Shown here piece after piece: positions 27,162 through 36,183 of a stretch of DNA of 64,000 bases. The stretch's first letter is position 1; every line of letters begins with the position of its first letter. The notes under the pieces are model-generated. The model ran no database searches. It saw only the letters and a program-made list of their open reading frames with translations, and was not told the origin of the DNA. The position numbers and the translations under genes are program-made. Source of the DNA: CATQHD01 sp965202675 (GTDB taxonomy: Bacteria > Actinomycetota > Acidimicrobiia > Spongiisociales > Spongiisociaceae); contig OZ241842.1 in the NCBI GenBank assembly GCA_965202675.1, positions 2,790,001 through 2,854,000 on the forward strand. Reading direction: 5' to 3'.

Positions 27162-30100
27162 ATGGCTCTGGTAGGTGTGCGGCGGCAGTCGTGGTTGGCT
27201 GTGTTGGCTGTGTTGGGTTTGGTCGGCGGTTTGCTGGCTGTTGGTTCGGTTGGGCCGGTGGGGGCTGTGGATGGTACGGCTGACAACGAGGCGCAGTATT
27301 CGGCGTGTGTGGGGCCGGCGTTGGAGTCGCGGGGTTTGACCGATGTTGAGGGGTCGTTTGCTGAGGATGCGGTGAACTGCTTGGCGCATTATGGGGTGAC
27401 GACGGGGCGGACGGCGACGACGTATGATCCGGGGTCGCCGGTGTTGCGTTGGCAGATGGCTTTGTTCTTGGCGAGGGCGGCTGGTCCGGCGGGGGTGTCG
27501 TTGCCGGCGAATCCGCCGGGGGGGTTCACGGACGCGGCGGGGTTGCCTGAGGGTACGGTGACGGCGATTAACCAGATGGCGGATTTGGGGGTGATGCCGG
27601 GGTTTTCTGGTACGGTGTTTTCGCCTTATACGAATGTGACGAGGGCGCAGATGGCTTTTATGTTGGACGCGTTTTTGGGTGAGGCGACTATTGGGTTGGG
27701 CGCTTTTGCTGGTGAGGTGTATGAGTTGTCTGAGGTTTCGCCTGATGATGATGTGTTCGATGATATCGGTCAGGTGACCCGTGGTGAGTACTCGGCGATT
27801 CGGCGGATGTTCGAGGTGGGGGTGGCCCGTGGGACGTCGGATGACAGTTTTTCGCCGCAGGGTTTGGTGACGCGTGCGCAGATGGCTGTGTTTATTACGC
27901 GGATGTTGGCGCATACGGTGGCTCGTCCGGCGGGGTTGACGCTGCAGGTGTCGGAGGATTCGATCACGACGGAGGAGACGGTGGAGGTGGCTGTTTCGGT
28001 GCGGGGGACCGATTTGATGCCTGTGGAGGACAGGCGGGTGGATGTTTTCCAGGCGACTGATCCGGATGAGGCGTTCGGGCCTGACGGGCGTTGTGTGAGT
28101 GATGCGGCGACGGCTACCGCGGGGGGCGGTTTGTGTGAGATCGCGTTCGGGGATGAGGTTACTGATCCTTCGGGTGATTGGGTGACGGAGGTGGATCCGG
28201 GGGATGATTCGGTGACGATCTGGGCTTGGACGGGTGATTTGGGGGATCGTTACGACGCGGATGATATGACGGCGCCGTCGGTGCGGGTTATGGTTACCAA
28301 GCCTGGGGTGAAGCTGAGGGTTACCGATGATATGCCGGCGAATGCTACGGCGTTGAAGTTCGGGGACACGGTTACGTTCACTGTTCAGGTGGTGGACGAG
28401 GACGGTAATGCGGTGGCGTTGAAGGATGTGTCGTTCACTGTTAATTCGGCCGAGACGGAGGAGAGCGCCGCTGCGGGTGCTACTCCTACGTCGACGTCTG
28501 GGTCTTCGGGTTATAAGACGGACGAGGACGGCAAGGTCGAGTTGGAGTACCGTCGGAACGACCCGCGGTCGGGTTCGCAGTCCACTGGTGATATGTCCCG
28601 TCTGGATCTGGACATCGGCGCGGGGAAGAAGGGCACCGCGACGTTCGCTCTGGAGGATAAGACCACTCTGATGAAGGCCGGCGCCGACGGGGCCGGTGAG
28701 GCGGACGCGGCGGCGGTTTGGCGGGACGCGGCGGCGGTGCCGTCGGTTCTGAAGCTGACGCAGGCGGTTGAGTATCACGAGGCGTCGGCGGCGAACCGGG
28801 GTACGGCGAACACGGTTGTGGCTACGTTGACCGATCAGTACGGGGGTCCGGTGTCGCGTCAGGTGATCGAGTTTTCTTCTGACGACTCGGCCGGTGTCGG
28901 CGGGACGCGTACGGTTGCCGGGGAGTCGGTTGCCGGGTTGTTGTTCGATCCGGGCAGCGAGGCGGTCCGTGTGTTCACGGGTTCGAGCCGTTATACGCGG
29001 ACGACGAACCGGCGGGGTGTGGCTTCGCTGTCTTATCAGCGGGCTTCGGCCGACAGCGGGATCGAGGCGATCTTGGCTGTGGCCCGGTTGGGAACCGCCG
29101 CGACGAACGATGACATCACCGCGGATCGGGTGTATCACTACTGGGCGGTCGAGCCGGGCAACGGTGACTCCGCGGCCGGTCGGATCCTGAAAGCGGACAC
29201 GGAGAACAACCGGTTGATCCTGGCCGAGGCGAACGGGCCGATCACGTTGGTGAAGTACGACAGCAACGATCAGCTGAACTCGACCTCGGGGGCGGTGTTG
29301 CTCGCTGATTTCGAGAAGGAACTCGACGCGTCGGACACGATGGCGAAGTACGCGTCGGTGTCGGCTTATCAGACCGCGTCGAAGAACGTGAGCCGGTTCA
29401 CCTCGGAGGAGGATCCCCTCGAGGCGGTTGCGTCCTACCCGGCGGCTTCCCACGACCCGGGTTCCAACAGGGTAGGCACCGCCGCCGAGGGCTGGTTCGG
29501 GCACACGTTCTCTGTTGCCAAGGGCGTCATCGTGGTCGGTGCGCCCGAGGAGAACAGCGACGCCAACACTGCGGGCGCCGGGAAGGTGTACATCTACGAA
29601 ACCCCCGGCGACACGACCCCGATTGTGTTGACCATGGATTCGCCTGCCGCCGGCAACAACTACGGCCAGGCCGTGGCGCTTTCCGACGACGGCAACGTCG
29701 TGGTGGCCTCCAGTCCGGGCCTGGGCGAGAGCGTGATGGTGGACCAAAAAGCCGACGACGCGACCTGGGCTACGGAGTTCGGCAGCGACGACTCCGGTGT
29801 CTTCGGCGGTGACAACAACGACAGCACGGCCCTCGGGACGCCCAGTTTCACGACGGCGGGCGGAGCGGTGTCCGGTATCGTGACGTCGGACCGGACCGCC
29901 GCGGCCGAGCGTGGATTCGGTGAGTCGTTGGCTGTCTCCGGGGACGGGCAGGTGATAGTGGTCGGCGCGCCGAGTGACAGCATCACCAGTGGAGTTCACA
30001 CCAGGGGCGGCACCGGGCTCGGCCACGTGTACTTCCAGGCTGCCAGTGAAACGGATTGGGATCGGGCTACCCGGCCCACGTCGTGGCTGACCTCCTCCAG

Positions 30101-30938
30101 CACCTACACGGTCGGAATGGTCCATTCGATCGAGATCGGTGTAACGACCGGCGACACTGTGTCCAACTACGGCGGCAACGGAGCTATCGCCATCAGCAAG
30201 AACGGCAAGATCATCGCGGTCGGCACTCCTGAAGCCAACATCGGCGACGCCGACAACGCCGGAGCGGTCTACGTGTATTCCATCGGCACCCAAGACATCC
30301 AGGAATGGCGGTACGACATCCGGGCGAATGCCAAGCTGACCGCCTCCGTCACCGACGCCGATCCTGCCCTCAATGCCGGCACCGCCGGTGAGATGCTCGG
30401 CGCGGCGATAGACATCAGCGACGACGGCCTGACCATCGTGGCGACCGCCCCCGGAACCGGCAAGGTGTACGTGTTCGAAGCCGACGGAGGAGTCTGGGGC
30501 ACTACCGGTAGCACCGCCCCCGAACCGGATCCGGCCACTCCCAAGGCGACTATCACCGGCGTCGCCTCGGACTACGCCGAGTCCGACCTCCCGGTAGGCC
30601 GCAACATCGCTATCAAGGGCGACGCTTCGGAGATCGTGGTCGGCAACGGCGGCAAAGCCGCGGGCGACTGGCGCGGTTCCGTGTCGCTCTACAAAAAGCC
30701 CACCGGCGATGACGGCTGGGCCGACACGTCGACCCCCGACATGGAATGGATCGGCCAGACGGCCAACCAGCGGTTCGGCTGGCAGGTCGCCTACGACCAG
30801 TCCAACGGCGACATCTACGCCTCCGGCTACACACCCGTCTACGGCACCGACACCATGGGCACCGCCGACGACACAAGCGACGACACCCGAGTCGTCGAAA
30901 CCGCCGAGTACACCATCTACCGCATCAACCGCAACTAA
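27162..30938 (+). CDS. SLH-domain surface protein with Ig-like and beta-propeller parts, copy 2
   Basis: 1258 aa, identical to copy 1 from the RQSWLAVL segment to the C-terminus; the first seven residues are MALVGVR instead of MATNRMC. Same domains: signal peptide, three SLH repeats, Ig/invasin-like region, FG-GAP-like beta-propeller. DNA identity over 3.75 kb, including synonymous sites, implies very recent duplication or ongoing gene conversion. Driven by the TTGACA/TATAGT promoter at 27082 and ended by its own terminator at 30962. The long minus-strand open frames across both copies are composition artefacts. Confidence 0.88.
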   Translation: MALVGVRRQSWLAVLAVLGLVGGLLAVGSVGPVGAVDGTADNEAQYSACVGPALESRGLTDVEGSFAEDAVNCLAHYGVTTGRTATTYDPGSPVLRWQMALFLARAAGPAGVSLPANPPGGFTDAAGLPEGTVTAINQMADLGVMPGFSGTVFSPYTNVTRAQMAFMLDAFLGEATIGLGAFAGEVYELSEVSPDDDVFDDIGQVTRGEYSAIRRMFEVGVARGTSDDSFSPQGLVTRAQMAVFITRMLAHTVARPAGLTLQVSEDSITTEETVEVAVSVRGTDLMPVEDRRVDVFQATDPDEAFGPDGRCVSDAATATAGGGLCEIAFGDEVTDPSGDWVTEVDPGDDSVTIWAWTGDLGDRYDADDMTAPSVRVMVTKPGVKLRVTDDMPANATALKFGDTVTFTVQVVDEDGNAVALKDVSFTVNSAETEESAAAGATPTSTSGSSGYKTDEDGKVELEYRRNDPRSGSQSTGDMSRLDLDIGAGKKGTATFALEDKTTLMKAGADGAGEADAAAVWRDAAAVPSVLKLTQAVEYHEASAANRGTANTVVATLTDQYGGPVSRQVIEFSSDDSAGVGGTRTVAGESVAGLLFDPGSEAVRVFTGSSRYTRTTNRRGVASLSYQRASADSGIEAILAVARLGTAATNDDITADRVYHYWAVEPGNGDSAAGRILKADTENNRLILAEANGPITLVKYDSNDQLNSTSGAVLLADFEKELDASDTMAKYASVSAYQTASKNVSRFTSEEDPLEAVASYPAASHDPGSNRVGTAAEGWFGHTFSVAKGVIVVGAPEENSDANTAGAGKVYIYETPGDTTPIVLTMDSPAAGNNYGQAVALSDDGNVVVASSPGLGESVMVDQKADDATWATEFGSDDSGVFGGDNNDSTALGTPSFTTAGGAVSGIVTSDRTAAAERGFGESLAVSGDGQVIVVGAPSDSITSGVHTRGGTGLGHVYFQAASETDWDRATRPTSWLTSSSTYTVGMVHSIEIGVTTGDTVSNYGGNGAIAISKNGKIIAVGTPEANIGDADNAGAVYVYSIGTQDIQEWRYDIRANAKLTASVTDADPALNAGTAGEMLGAAIDISDDGLTIVATAPGTGKVYVFEADGGVWGTTGSTAPEPDPATPKATITGVASDYAESDLPVGRNIAIKGDASEIVVGNGGKAAGDWRGSVSLYKKPTGDDGWADTSTPDMEWIGQTANQRFGWQVAYDQSNGDIYASGYTPVYGTDTMGTADDTSDDTRVVETAEYTIYRINRN

Positions 30939-31207
30939 ACAACCCACACAGACCAACACACGGAAGGGCCCCCACCACGGGGGCCCTTCCCCCTTTTTCA
31001 CCCCCGGCCCCCGGGGGAGGAGTATGGGTGATGCGCAGACTGGAATTGGTTCGGGCGCGCCGACGAGCCGCACAGCGGCGAACGTCAGCGACGACAGCGC
31101 CATGAACGCGGCGACCGCCCCCGGATCCGACAAGATCTACCTGTTCGAGATCTACGTGTCCGAGGTGTCCGCGCTCTCGGCTGGTCGAATACCCCCTCCC
31201 CAAAGGT
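27183..31207 (+). repeat. Tandem duplication unit, copy 2
   Basis: Counterpart of 22868-26889. Copy 2 keeps the uninterrupted junction into the decayed propeller tail (31010-31600), so it is probably the parental arrangement, with copy 1 the inserted duplicate or vice versa; the order cannot be settled from this window. Confidence 0.85.
30962..30998 (+). terminator. Rho-independent terminator of SLH copy 2
   Basis: Same 12-bp GGAAGGGCCCCC stem and ACCAC loop as at 26647, with a CCCTTTTT tail one base shorter. Confidence 0.9.
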
Positions 31208-31600
31208 CCTCACCAACTCCGCGGGCTCGAACTACACCGACGCCGACCCCATGCCGATCAGCAACATCGCCATCAAGGGCGACGGTTCCGAGATCGTGGT
31301 CGGCGGCGCCGGACGGGCCGAGGGCGACTGGCTCGGTTCCGTAGCCGTCTACACCCGCCCCTCCGCGGCTGGGCCAACACGGACACCCCGGACCAGGAAT
31401 GGCTCGGCGCCGGGCCCCAACCATCGGTTCGGCTGGCAGGTCGCCTACGACCAGTCCAACGGCGACATCTACACCTCCGCCTACAGCCCGCCTACGGGAT
31501 CACAACTGCGGACGACCCGGACACCGCCGACGTGAACGAGGAAGAGCGGGGTATCACCGAGACGGAATACACCATCTACCACATCGACCGCAGCAACTGA
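31010..31600 (+). pseudogene. Decayed 3' end of a third SLH/beta-propeller paralogue
   Basis: Pieces of the propeller tail are readable in changing frames: VSDDSAMNAATAPGSDKIYLF (like copy 1 'ISDDGLTIVATAPG'), then ISNIAIKGDGSEIVVGGAG...GDWLGSVAVYTRP, then after a frameshift GWANTDTPDQEWLG, after another HRFGWQVAYDQSNGDIYTSAYS, and finally YTIYHIDRSN followed by a stop at 31598-31600. At least three frameshifts and no N-terminal SLH part. Diverged from copies 1 and 2 at many positions, so it is an older paralogue. Confidence 0.8.
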
Positions 31601-31622
31601 TCCCAGCGATCAGAACCAACCA

Positions 31623-31653
31623 GGAAAGGGCCCCTCACGGGGGCCTTTCCTTT
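31623..31653 (+). terminator. Terminator behind the decayed paralogue
   Basis: GGAAAGGGCCCC, 4-base loop TCAC, GGGGGCCTTTCC, then TTTA. Related in sequence to the terminators of the intact copies. Confidence 0.8.
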
Positions 31654-31801
31654 ACCCCTCCTTCCCGGCAACAAGGCCCCCCACCGCCCCCCTAAACCGG
31701 CTTTGTCACACCCTTGCTGTACATTGCCAAAACATGAAAGACCGCAGCACCGGCCCACCGGCCGCTAATCTCATCCCAGTGAGGAACGGGAAGAAGCCGT
31801 C

Positions 31802-32650
31802 ATGATTCTCACCGATACCCGCAGGCTGACGGTTCGAGCGGCGGTGAACGACTGGATCGGCCGTAACTTTCTCGAACACCGCTCGTTGATCGCCCACAAC
31901 CAACCGACCTACAGCCCTGACAGCAACGCCTGGGCTGTGGAGCTGGTCACCAAGCGCAACGGCGGCCCGTCATATCCGCTCGGTTGCCTGCTCGTCTCTG
32001 ACGCTGCGGCAATCATCTCCGCTCCAGAAGTTGACAGCGTTCTGGACGCACTGGACACCCACCAGAGCGAGCCCGCCCGGCCGACGGTCAACCGAGCGGC
32101 GGGTGATGGATGGGAGTTGCATCTGGGAGACGGGATCGAGGCCGCAGCAAGACTGGCCGACCGATCGGTGGATCTGCTTTTGACCGACCCTCCCTACGGA
32201 ATCAGCCGCCGTTACACCTGTGAGAACCAGATACCCCGCCGATTGCGCAGGGACGGGTCGGACTTCATCCATGCCCCGGGGATACTTCGGAGATTGGGAC
32301 ACCGGAGTAGACCCGCAGGCATGGACGAGCATCGTTCTGCCGAAGGTACGCGGATGGGCCGTGACCTTCTGTGCGCAGGCGCAGATCGGAGAATACTGCG
32401 ACCTCCTCACCGCCCACGGATTCGTAGCGGTCGGTCCGATGGTATGGCAGAAGACCAACCCCGTCCCGTTCAATCACCAGCACAAGCCCATCAACGCCTG
32501 GGAAGCGCTCGTAGTCGGCAAGCGCTCGGGCACGGCATTCAACGGACGCCTGGTGCACAACGTGTTCCTGTCCAAGTCCCCCTCGCCGCAACAGCGCATC
32601 CACCCCACCCAAAAGCCACTGCCCCTGATCATCCGGTTTGTTGATCTCTT
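31802..32650 (+). pseudogene. DNA methyltransferase, frameshifted and cut by an IS element
   Basis: ATG 31802 opens a frame with LHLGDGIEAAARLADRSVDL and the catalytic LLTDPPYGISRRY near residue 130, a beta-type N4/N6 amino-methyltransferase (DNA_methylase, site-specific). One extra base near 32269 moves the frame; the correct continuation reads GYFGDWDTGVDPQAWTSIV, PMVWQKTNPVPF, NAWEALVVGKRSG and HPTQKPLPLIIRFVDLF in the +1 frame. The gene then stops at the left edge of the IS481-like element; the expected downstream SAM-binding motif (D-P-F-x-G-S-G) is absent from both sides. Inactive. A 26-27 base segment of it (from about 32031) recurs at about 35048. Confidence 0.85.
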
Positions 32651-33654
32651 TAGCTGTGCAGCTCGGGTAGGTTGTCCCCGGTGAGGGCTTGTAGGGTTTC
32701 GATGGGTGTGGCCCATCCGAGTGCTCCGTGGGGCCGGTGGTGATTGTAGTAGTGGATGTCATGGCGTTGTTGTTCTGAGGTCCAGGGCTGGATGTAGGCC
32801 CATTCCTCGAGCAGGGTGCGGTGGAAGCGTTCGATCTTGCCGTTGGTCTGGGGCCGGTAGGGGCGGGTGTGTTTGGGTTTGACGCCGAGACGGGCGCAGG
32901 TCTGGGCCCATAGCCCTGATCGGTAGCAGGGGCCGTTGTCGGTGAGGACCCGCTCGGTGCGAATGCCGGCCCGGTTGAACCCTCGGACGGTGCGTTCCAG
33001 GAACCCCGCCGCGGTGGCGGCGGTTTCGTCTCCGTGGATTTCGGCGTGCCATGATCGGGTGCGGTCGTCGAGGGCGGAGTGGATGTATCGGTATCCGACC
33101 CGCTGGGAGGGCCCCGCTTTGCCCCGGCCGTGGGTGTGCCAGCCGCCTCCGTCGGGGATGCCGGCCAGTTTTTTGATGTCGATATGAACCAGCTCGCCAG
33201 GCCGTTCACGCTGGTAACGCACCACCTGCTGCTGTGGGGCGGCTCGGTCGCCCTGGTCGAGGCGGCCCAGCCCGGCGTCGGTGATTATCCGATGAACCGT
33301 CGAGGCCGCCGGCCCGGTCTGACAGCCGATCCGGGCCGGACCCCACCGATACCCGACCCGCAGGCGCCGCACCTCAGCGGCTACCCCATCCGGGGTCCGG
33401 GCAGGCGACCGCCGCGGCCGCGACGACCGATCCAGCAGCCCGTCCGGGCCTTCCTCCAGGTAGCGGTCCCGCCATTTGCGCACCGTTTTGGGATCAACCT
33501 GGCAGACGCTCGGCCGCGGCCGCTACCGGCCAGCCCTGGTCCGTGACCAGCTTCACCATCGCCGCCCGGCCCCTCGGCGTCAGGGACGCGTTCGGGTGCT
33601 GTGCGGTAGCCTTGCTCATGTGAGCCCTCCTTTCAGACAGGATTAAGTAACCCC
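32635..33654 (-). mobile_element. IS481-like insertion sequence (about 1.02 kb)
   Basis: Bounds are set by imperfect ends: 32635-32656 (GGTTTGTTGATCTC...) and, on the other strand, 33654-33634 (GGGGTTACTTAATCC...), which share a GTTnnTTnATC core. Length fits the family. It interrupts the methyltransferase on its left; the right flank is not the remainder of that gene, so the insertion was followed by a deletion or rearrangement. No target duplication found. Confidence 0.6.
32650..33619 (-). pseudogene. IS481 family transposase, frameshifted
   Basis: Starts at ATG 33619 (GGAGGG ribosome site) with an N-terminal helix-turn-helix region (ASLTPRGRAAMVKLV, GWPVAAAAERL). One extra base near 33500-33508 (CTGCCAG where CTGCAG would keep frame) ends the first frame after 43 codons; the rest continues in frame with VDPKTVRKWRDRY and a complete rve core: HIDIKKL, VLTDNGPCYRS and NGKIERFHRTLLEEW give the D-D-E triad. 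IS481 transposases are normally a single frame, so this copy is probably dead unless the base is an assembly error. Confidence 0.85.
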
Positions 33655-33663
33655 GTATTCTGA

Positions 33664-33759
33664 CTCGGAGGGCTCACCCAACCAACAACCCATCGAGCCA
33701 CCCCCCAGCTGGGGGGTGGAAACACACCAGATCCTCCCCCAAACAGGGACAACCTCCCC
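33664..33759 (+). repeat. Repeat E, short copy with a perfect 22-bp palindrome
   Basis: Begins CTCGGAGGGCTCACCCA and ends GACAACCTCCCC, matching 34297-34388 and 36784-36874. Its centre (33698-33719) is a perfect palindrome with 11-bp arms CCACCCCCCAG and CTGGGGGGTGG; the other copies have a slightly degraded version of the same stem. Confidence 0.75.
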
Positions 33760-34012
33760 GAATATCACATTTAGGTTGCGGCTGGCACGACTTCGACGAA
33801 TGGCGCCGAAGCTTGAATCAGCACCTAAAAGAGCCAAACCAATAACAACCGGGCTGGGACGACCTGTGGCTGGCTCCGCCGCCTTCTTGGCACTGGCCGC
33901 GCCTCCGCTGAGCTTGTTGGCCGACTATGGTCGGGATACGCCCGAAGACCCCCGGCAAGAACGCGAAAAACCCCGCCCCCCACGCCCCGCTTCGCGGGCC
34001 CGGCCCCCACCG

Positions 34013-34389
34013 CCACCACCTGGATTCCGGACGCGTCTGGTCAGTACCCGGGCGGGTCGCGTTCGGAAGATGATCCCTGTCTCGGTCTGCGGCGCCTGCC
34101 GACCGGAGGTGCTTGCGGCTCTTACATTGATACAGCATCGGTGCGACATAGTCAATACCCTTGTGGAGGATCCGGCGGGGTTTTTTTGTCATTCCATGTC
34201 GAGACAGTCTGAAAGAAGGATCTGCGGCGGCCAGGCAACAGGTCATCACCCTCCAAGGGGGGCGCCGCCCGACCCGCCAAGCCGTGATTCCTACCGCTCG
34301 GAGGGCTCACCCCAGCCAGCAACTCACCGGCCCACCCCCAGCCCGGGGTGGGAGCGCTACACCTCTCAAACCAGAGACAACCTCCCCCC
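34013..34389 (+). repeat. Repeat E, long copy split by about 155 bp
   Basis: 34021-34067 matches 36662-36706 and 34223-34389 matches 36707-36876, so this copy equals the 222-bp element at 36655-36876 plus an insertion at 34068-34222. Confidence 0.7.
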
Positions 34390-34467
34390 CCGACTACCGG
34401 ATACCGGCCCTTATGGAAAAATAGACCTGATGAGCCGACGCCAATCACAGCCAAACTCGGCACGGCC

Positions 34468-34535
34468 CCGATGACACTCGAGTGATCGAGACCGCGGAAT
34501 AACGCCATCTACCGCATTGACCGCAGCCAACTGAG
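34468..34535 (+). pseudogene. Tail fragment of another SLH/beta-propeller paralogue
   Basis: Reads DDTRVIETAE, then after a frameshift I-Y-R-I-D-R-S, closely matching the last 20 residues of the intact SLH proteins (DDTRVVETAEYTIYRINRN). Nothing upstream continues the gene. Confidence 0.65.
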
Positions 34536-34560
34536 CCCCCGCCGCAGTCGAGCCAGGCGG

Positions 34561-34704
34561 CGTTGGCGTTGAAAGCCCCCGGAGGGCAGGTGAGCGAGGC
34601 CGCCTTCTTTGAGATCACGGATAACGAGCTCGACGGATGCCGTGGGACGGCGGTGGGCTCGGTCCGCTCCCGCAGCGGCCATTGTGGTGTCGGTGTCGAA
34701 GGCT
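34561..34704 (+). repeat. Direct repeat F, copy 1
   Basis: About 140 bases starting CGTTGGCGTT and ending GTGTCGGTGTCGAAGG, nearly identical to 35083-35216 (a few substitutions and 1-3 base indels). No conserved reading frame survives in both copies. Confidence 0.75.
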
Positions 34705-34898
34705 ACGTGTGATATTCGGGGAGGGTGTCCAGGCACAGGCAACTGTTGGATGGTGCTGCCCGATGAGCATGGGCGGCGGGGTGTTGCCCCCGCCACCGGA
34801 ACGGCGAAGCCATTCCCTTATCCGCGCATCCTCCGACTGTTAGGCGCGGGCGCAGGTTCATCGGGCTGGGAGGCGGCCGTGCTGGCAGACCAACATCC

Positions 34899-34934
34899 GG
34901 AAAGGCCCCTACACAGGGGGCCCTTCCCCCTTTT
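34899..34934 (+). terminator. Orphan SLH-type terminator
   Basis: GGAAAGGCCCCT, loop, AGGGGGCCCTTCC, then CCCTTTT. Part of the 26909/34841 module; no intact gene precedes it. Confidence 0.7.
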
Positions 34935-35082
34935 AACCCCACGGACCCCGCCCCGAGCCCGGGGGGGCAAGGGTGATGTGCAGGCTGGAATTGGTTGGGG
35001 TGCGCGATGGGGGCTGTCGGTTGTTGACAGCGCTGTTGTGTTCGGTTCCAGAAGTTGACAGCGTTCTGGACGCGTTGGCGTT

Positions 35083-35216
35083 TAAGTCCCCGCAGGGCAG
35101 GTGAGCGAGGCCGCCTTCTTGAGATCACGGATAACGAGCTTGACGGATGCCGTGGGACGGCGGTGGGCTCGGTCCGCTCCCACAGAGCGGTCATTGTGGT
35201 GTCGGTGTCGAAGGCG
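35083..35216 (+). repeat. Direct repeat F, copy 2
   Basis: Counterpart of 34561-34704. It directly follows a TTGACAGCGTTCTGGACGC segment (35054-35072) that also occurs inside the broken methyltransferase gene near 32037. Confidence 0.75.
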
Positions 35217-35354
35217 TGGTATCCCGGGCGGGCCATAAATCGTGGCTTGGGGTCCGACCAACCGGGTCCGGCGGGACCACCAGCCGCAAGGGGGTTCGGC
35301 TGGCCGCCGGTTTACCAAGAGGGGCGGGCGGGATCGCCGCCCTCGCCCCAACCA

Positions 35355-35386
35355 GGGAAGGCCCACACACGGGGCCCTTCCCCGTT
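35355..35386 (+). terminator. Orphan SLH-type terminator, shortened
   Basis: GGGAAGGCCC and GGGGCCCTTCCCC arms followed by GTTTCCTCT; the sixth hairpin of this family in the window. The remaining stretch to 35727 has no gene I can support. Confidence 0.6.
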
Positions 35387-35727
35387 TCCTCTCTACCAGC
35401 CTCTGGCATAGCCTATCGGCTTTGGTGTGCTACTCTGTTTGAGTAAACTCGAAGCGGGAAACCATGCGAGGCCTGCCGTTTTCGAACGGAGAACAGACTC
35501 GGTTGTTTGAAGACGTGCTGGCCACCCACGGAAATTGAAGAACCGGCGGGAAGGAAACGAGGGCGCGTCGGTTGAGTTCACGCGGCGGCTGGGTACGTCA
35601 GCGCACGGGTGAGAACAACCACTGGAATCCGACCTCGGCCGAGCGGTGTAATTCTGTGCCAGACGGAGGTCTGAGCGGCGGAAGCGGCAGTGGATGCCGC
35701 GTACGTGAACTGGCAGACAGGAAAGAA

Positions 35728-35955
35728 ATGGCCAAGTTCATACAAATCGCGGATGATGCTCTCACAGGTAAAGCCATCTTCACGATTGGTCACAAGAACG
35801 GGCAACCTGCCCTAGAGTTCCGTTGGGTGTCTGTAGATACAGAGACAGAAGCGACTCTACAGGAAGAAATTAATAACGGGAAAACTGTGGTTATCCACGT
35901 TCCTGTTGTTATAGAAACTGAAGAGTCGGGCAGCAAAGACAAGAAGGACATATGA
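35728..35955 (+). CDS. Small acidic protein upstream of the DUF2335 module
   Basis: 75 aa from ATG 35728 (AGGAAAG upstream; a longer in-frame extension to 35572 looks non-coding). Unrecognised. Beta-rich middle (KAIFTIGHKNGQPALEFRW) and an acidic, Lys-rich tail (ETEESGSKDKKDI). Stop is 12 bases before the next start, so it is co-transcribed with the small-protein/DUF2335 pair. No counterpart is present in the second, minus-strand module. Confidence 0.6.
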   Translation: MAKFIQIADDALTGKAIFTIGHKNGQPALEFRWVSVDTETEATLQEEINNGKTVVIHVPVVIETEESGSKDKKDI

Positions 35956-35967
35956 AGGAGGGTCAAC

Positions 35968-36183
35968 TTGTGGGGTAAAGGTGTTGCTTGGATAGCTACC
36001 CTCCCAGGCAGAGGTTTTTACCGAGGGGCAGCCACTGTGTTTGATCCGTTTGGGTTGCTTAACAGGCATAAGACTGACTGGCAGGTGTTAGCAGACGACT
36101 GCAGGGTTGTATTCGGGGATTTGTCCACTGCTTGGACGAAGCTGAAGTCCGAAATGCCGAGCGAGCATGTTGATGCCCGGTAA
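35968..36183 (+). CDS. Small partner protein of DUF2335, copy A
   Basis: 71 aa from TTG 35968, set by a near-perfect AAGGAGGG site at 35955-35962. Contains LPGRGFYRGAATVFDPFGLLN, which aligns with APGAFLKGCARVFDLFGVL in the minus-strand copy B (37479-37721): G-x-x-x-G-x-A-x-V-F-D-x-F-G. The rest, DWQVLADDCRVVFGDLSTAW, is probably helical. Its 3' end overlaps the DUF2335 gene by 17 nt, exactly as in copy B. Function unknown; conserved overlap implies coupled translation and probable physical partnership. Confidence 0.7.
   Translation: MWGKGVAWIATLPGRGFYRGAATVFDPFGLLNRHKTDWQVLADDCRVVFGDLSTAWTKLKSEMPSEHVDAR

Larger units (their letters stand above)
33655..34467. other. Gene-free region with repeat remnants
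   Basis: No credible coding sequence. Contains repeat E fragments (listed separately), one AGAACGCGAAAA motif (33958-33969) and a minus-strand TGTGATATTCGGGGAGG motif (33747-33769). Open frames here lack ribosome sites and family features. Confidence 0.6.

Noticed and set aside
22757..31133. Very long open frames on the minus strand across both SLH genes (1295 and 1335 codons)
   Set aside because: They mirror the sense genes and arise from strong codon bias; the translations are Arg/His/Pro-rich without domains, while the sense frames have signal peptide, SLH and propeller motifs.
31802..32644. Intact 280-aa methyltransferase in one frame
   Set aside because: After residue ~156 the frame loses all family motifs, which continue in the +1 frame, so the single-frame reading is false.
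33498..33508. Programmed frameshift in the transposase
   Set aside because: No slippery heptamer is visible and IS481 elements normally use one frame; a plain one-base insertion explains it.
35464..35538. A 24-codon ATG frame (MRGLPFSNGE...)
   Set aside because: No ribosome site or conservation evidence; too short to support.
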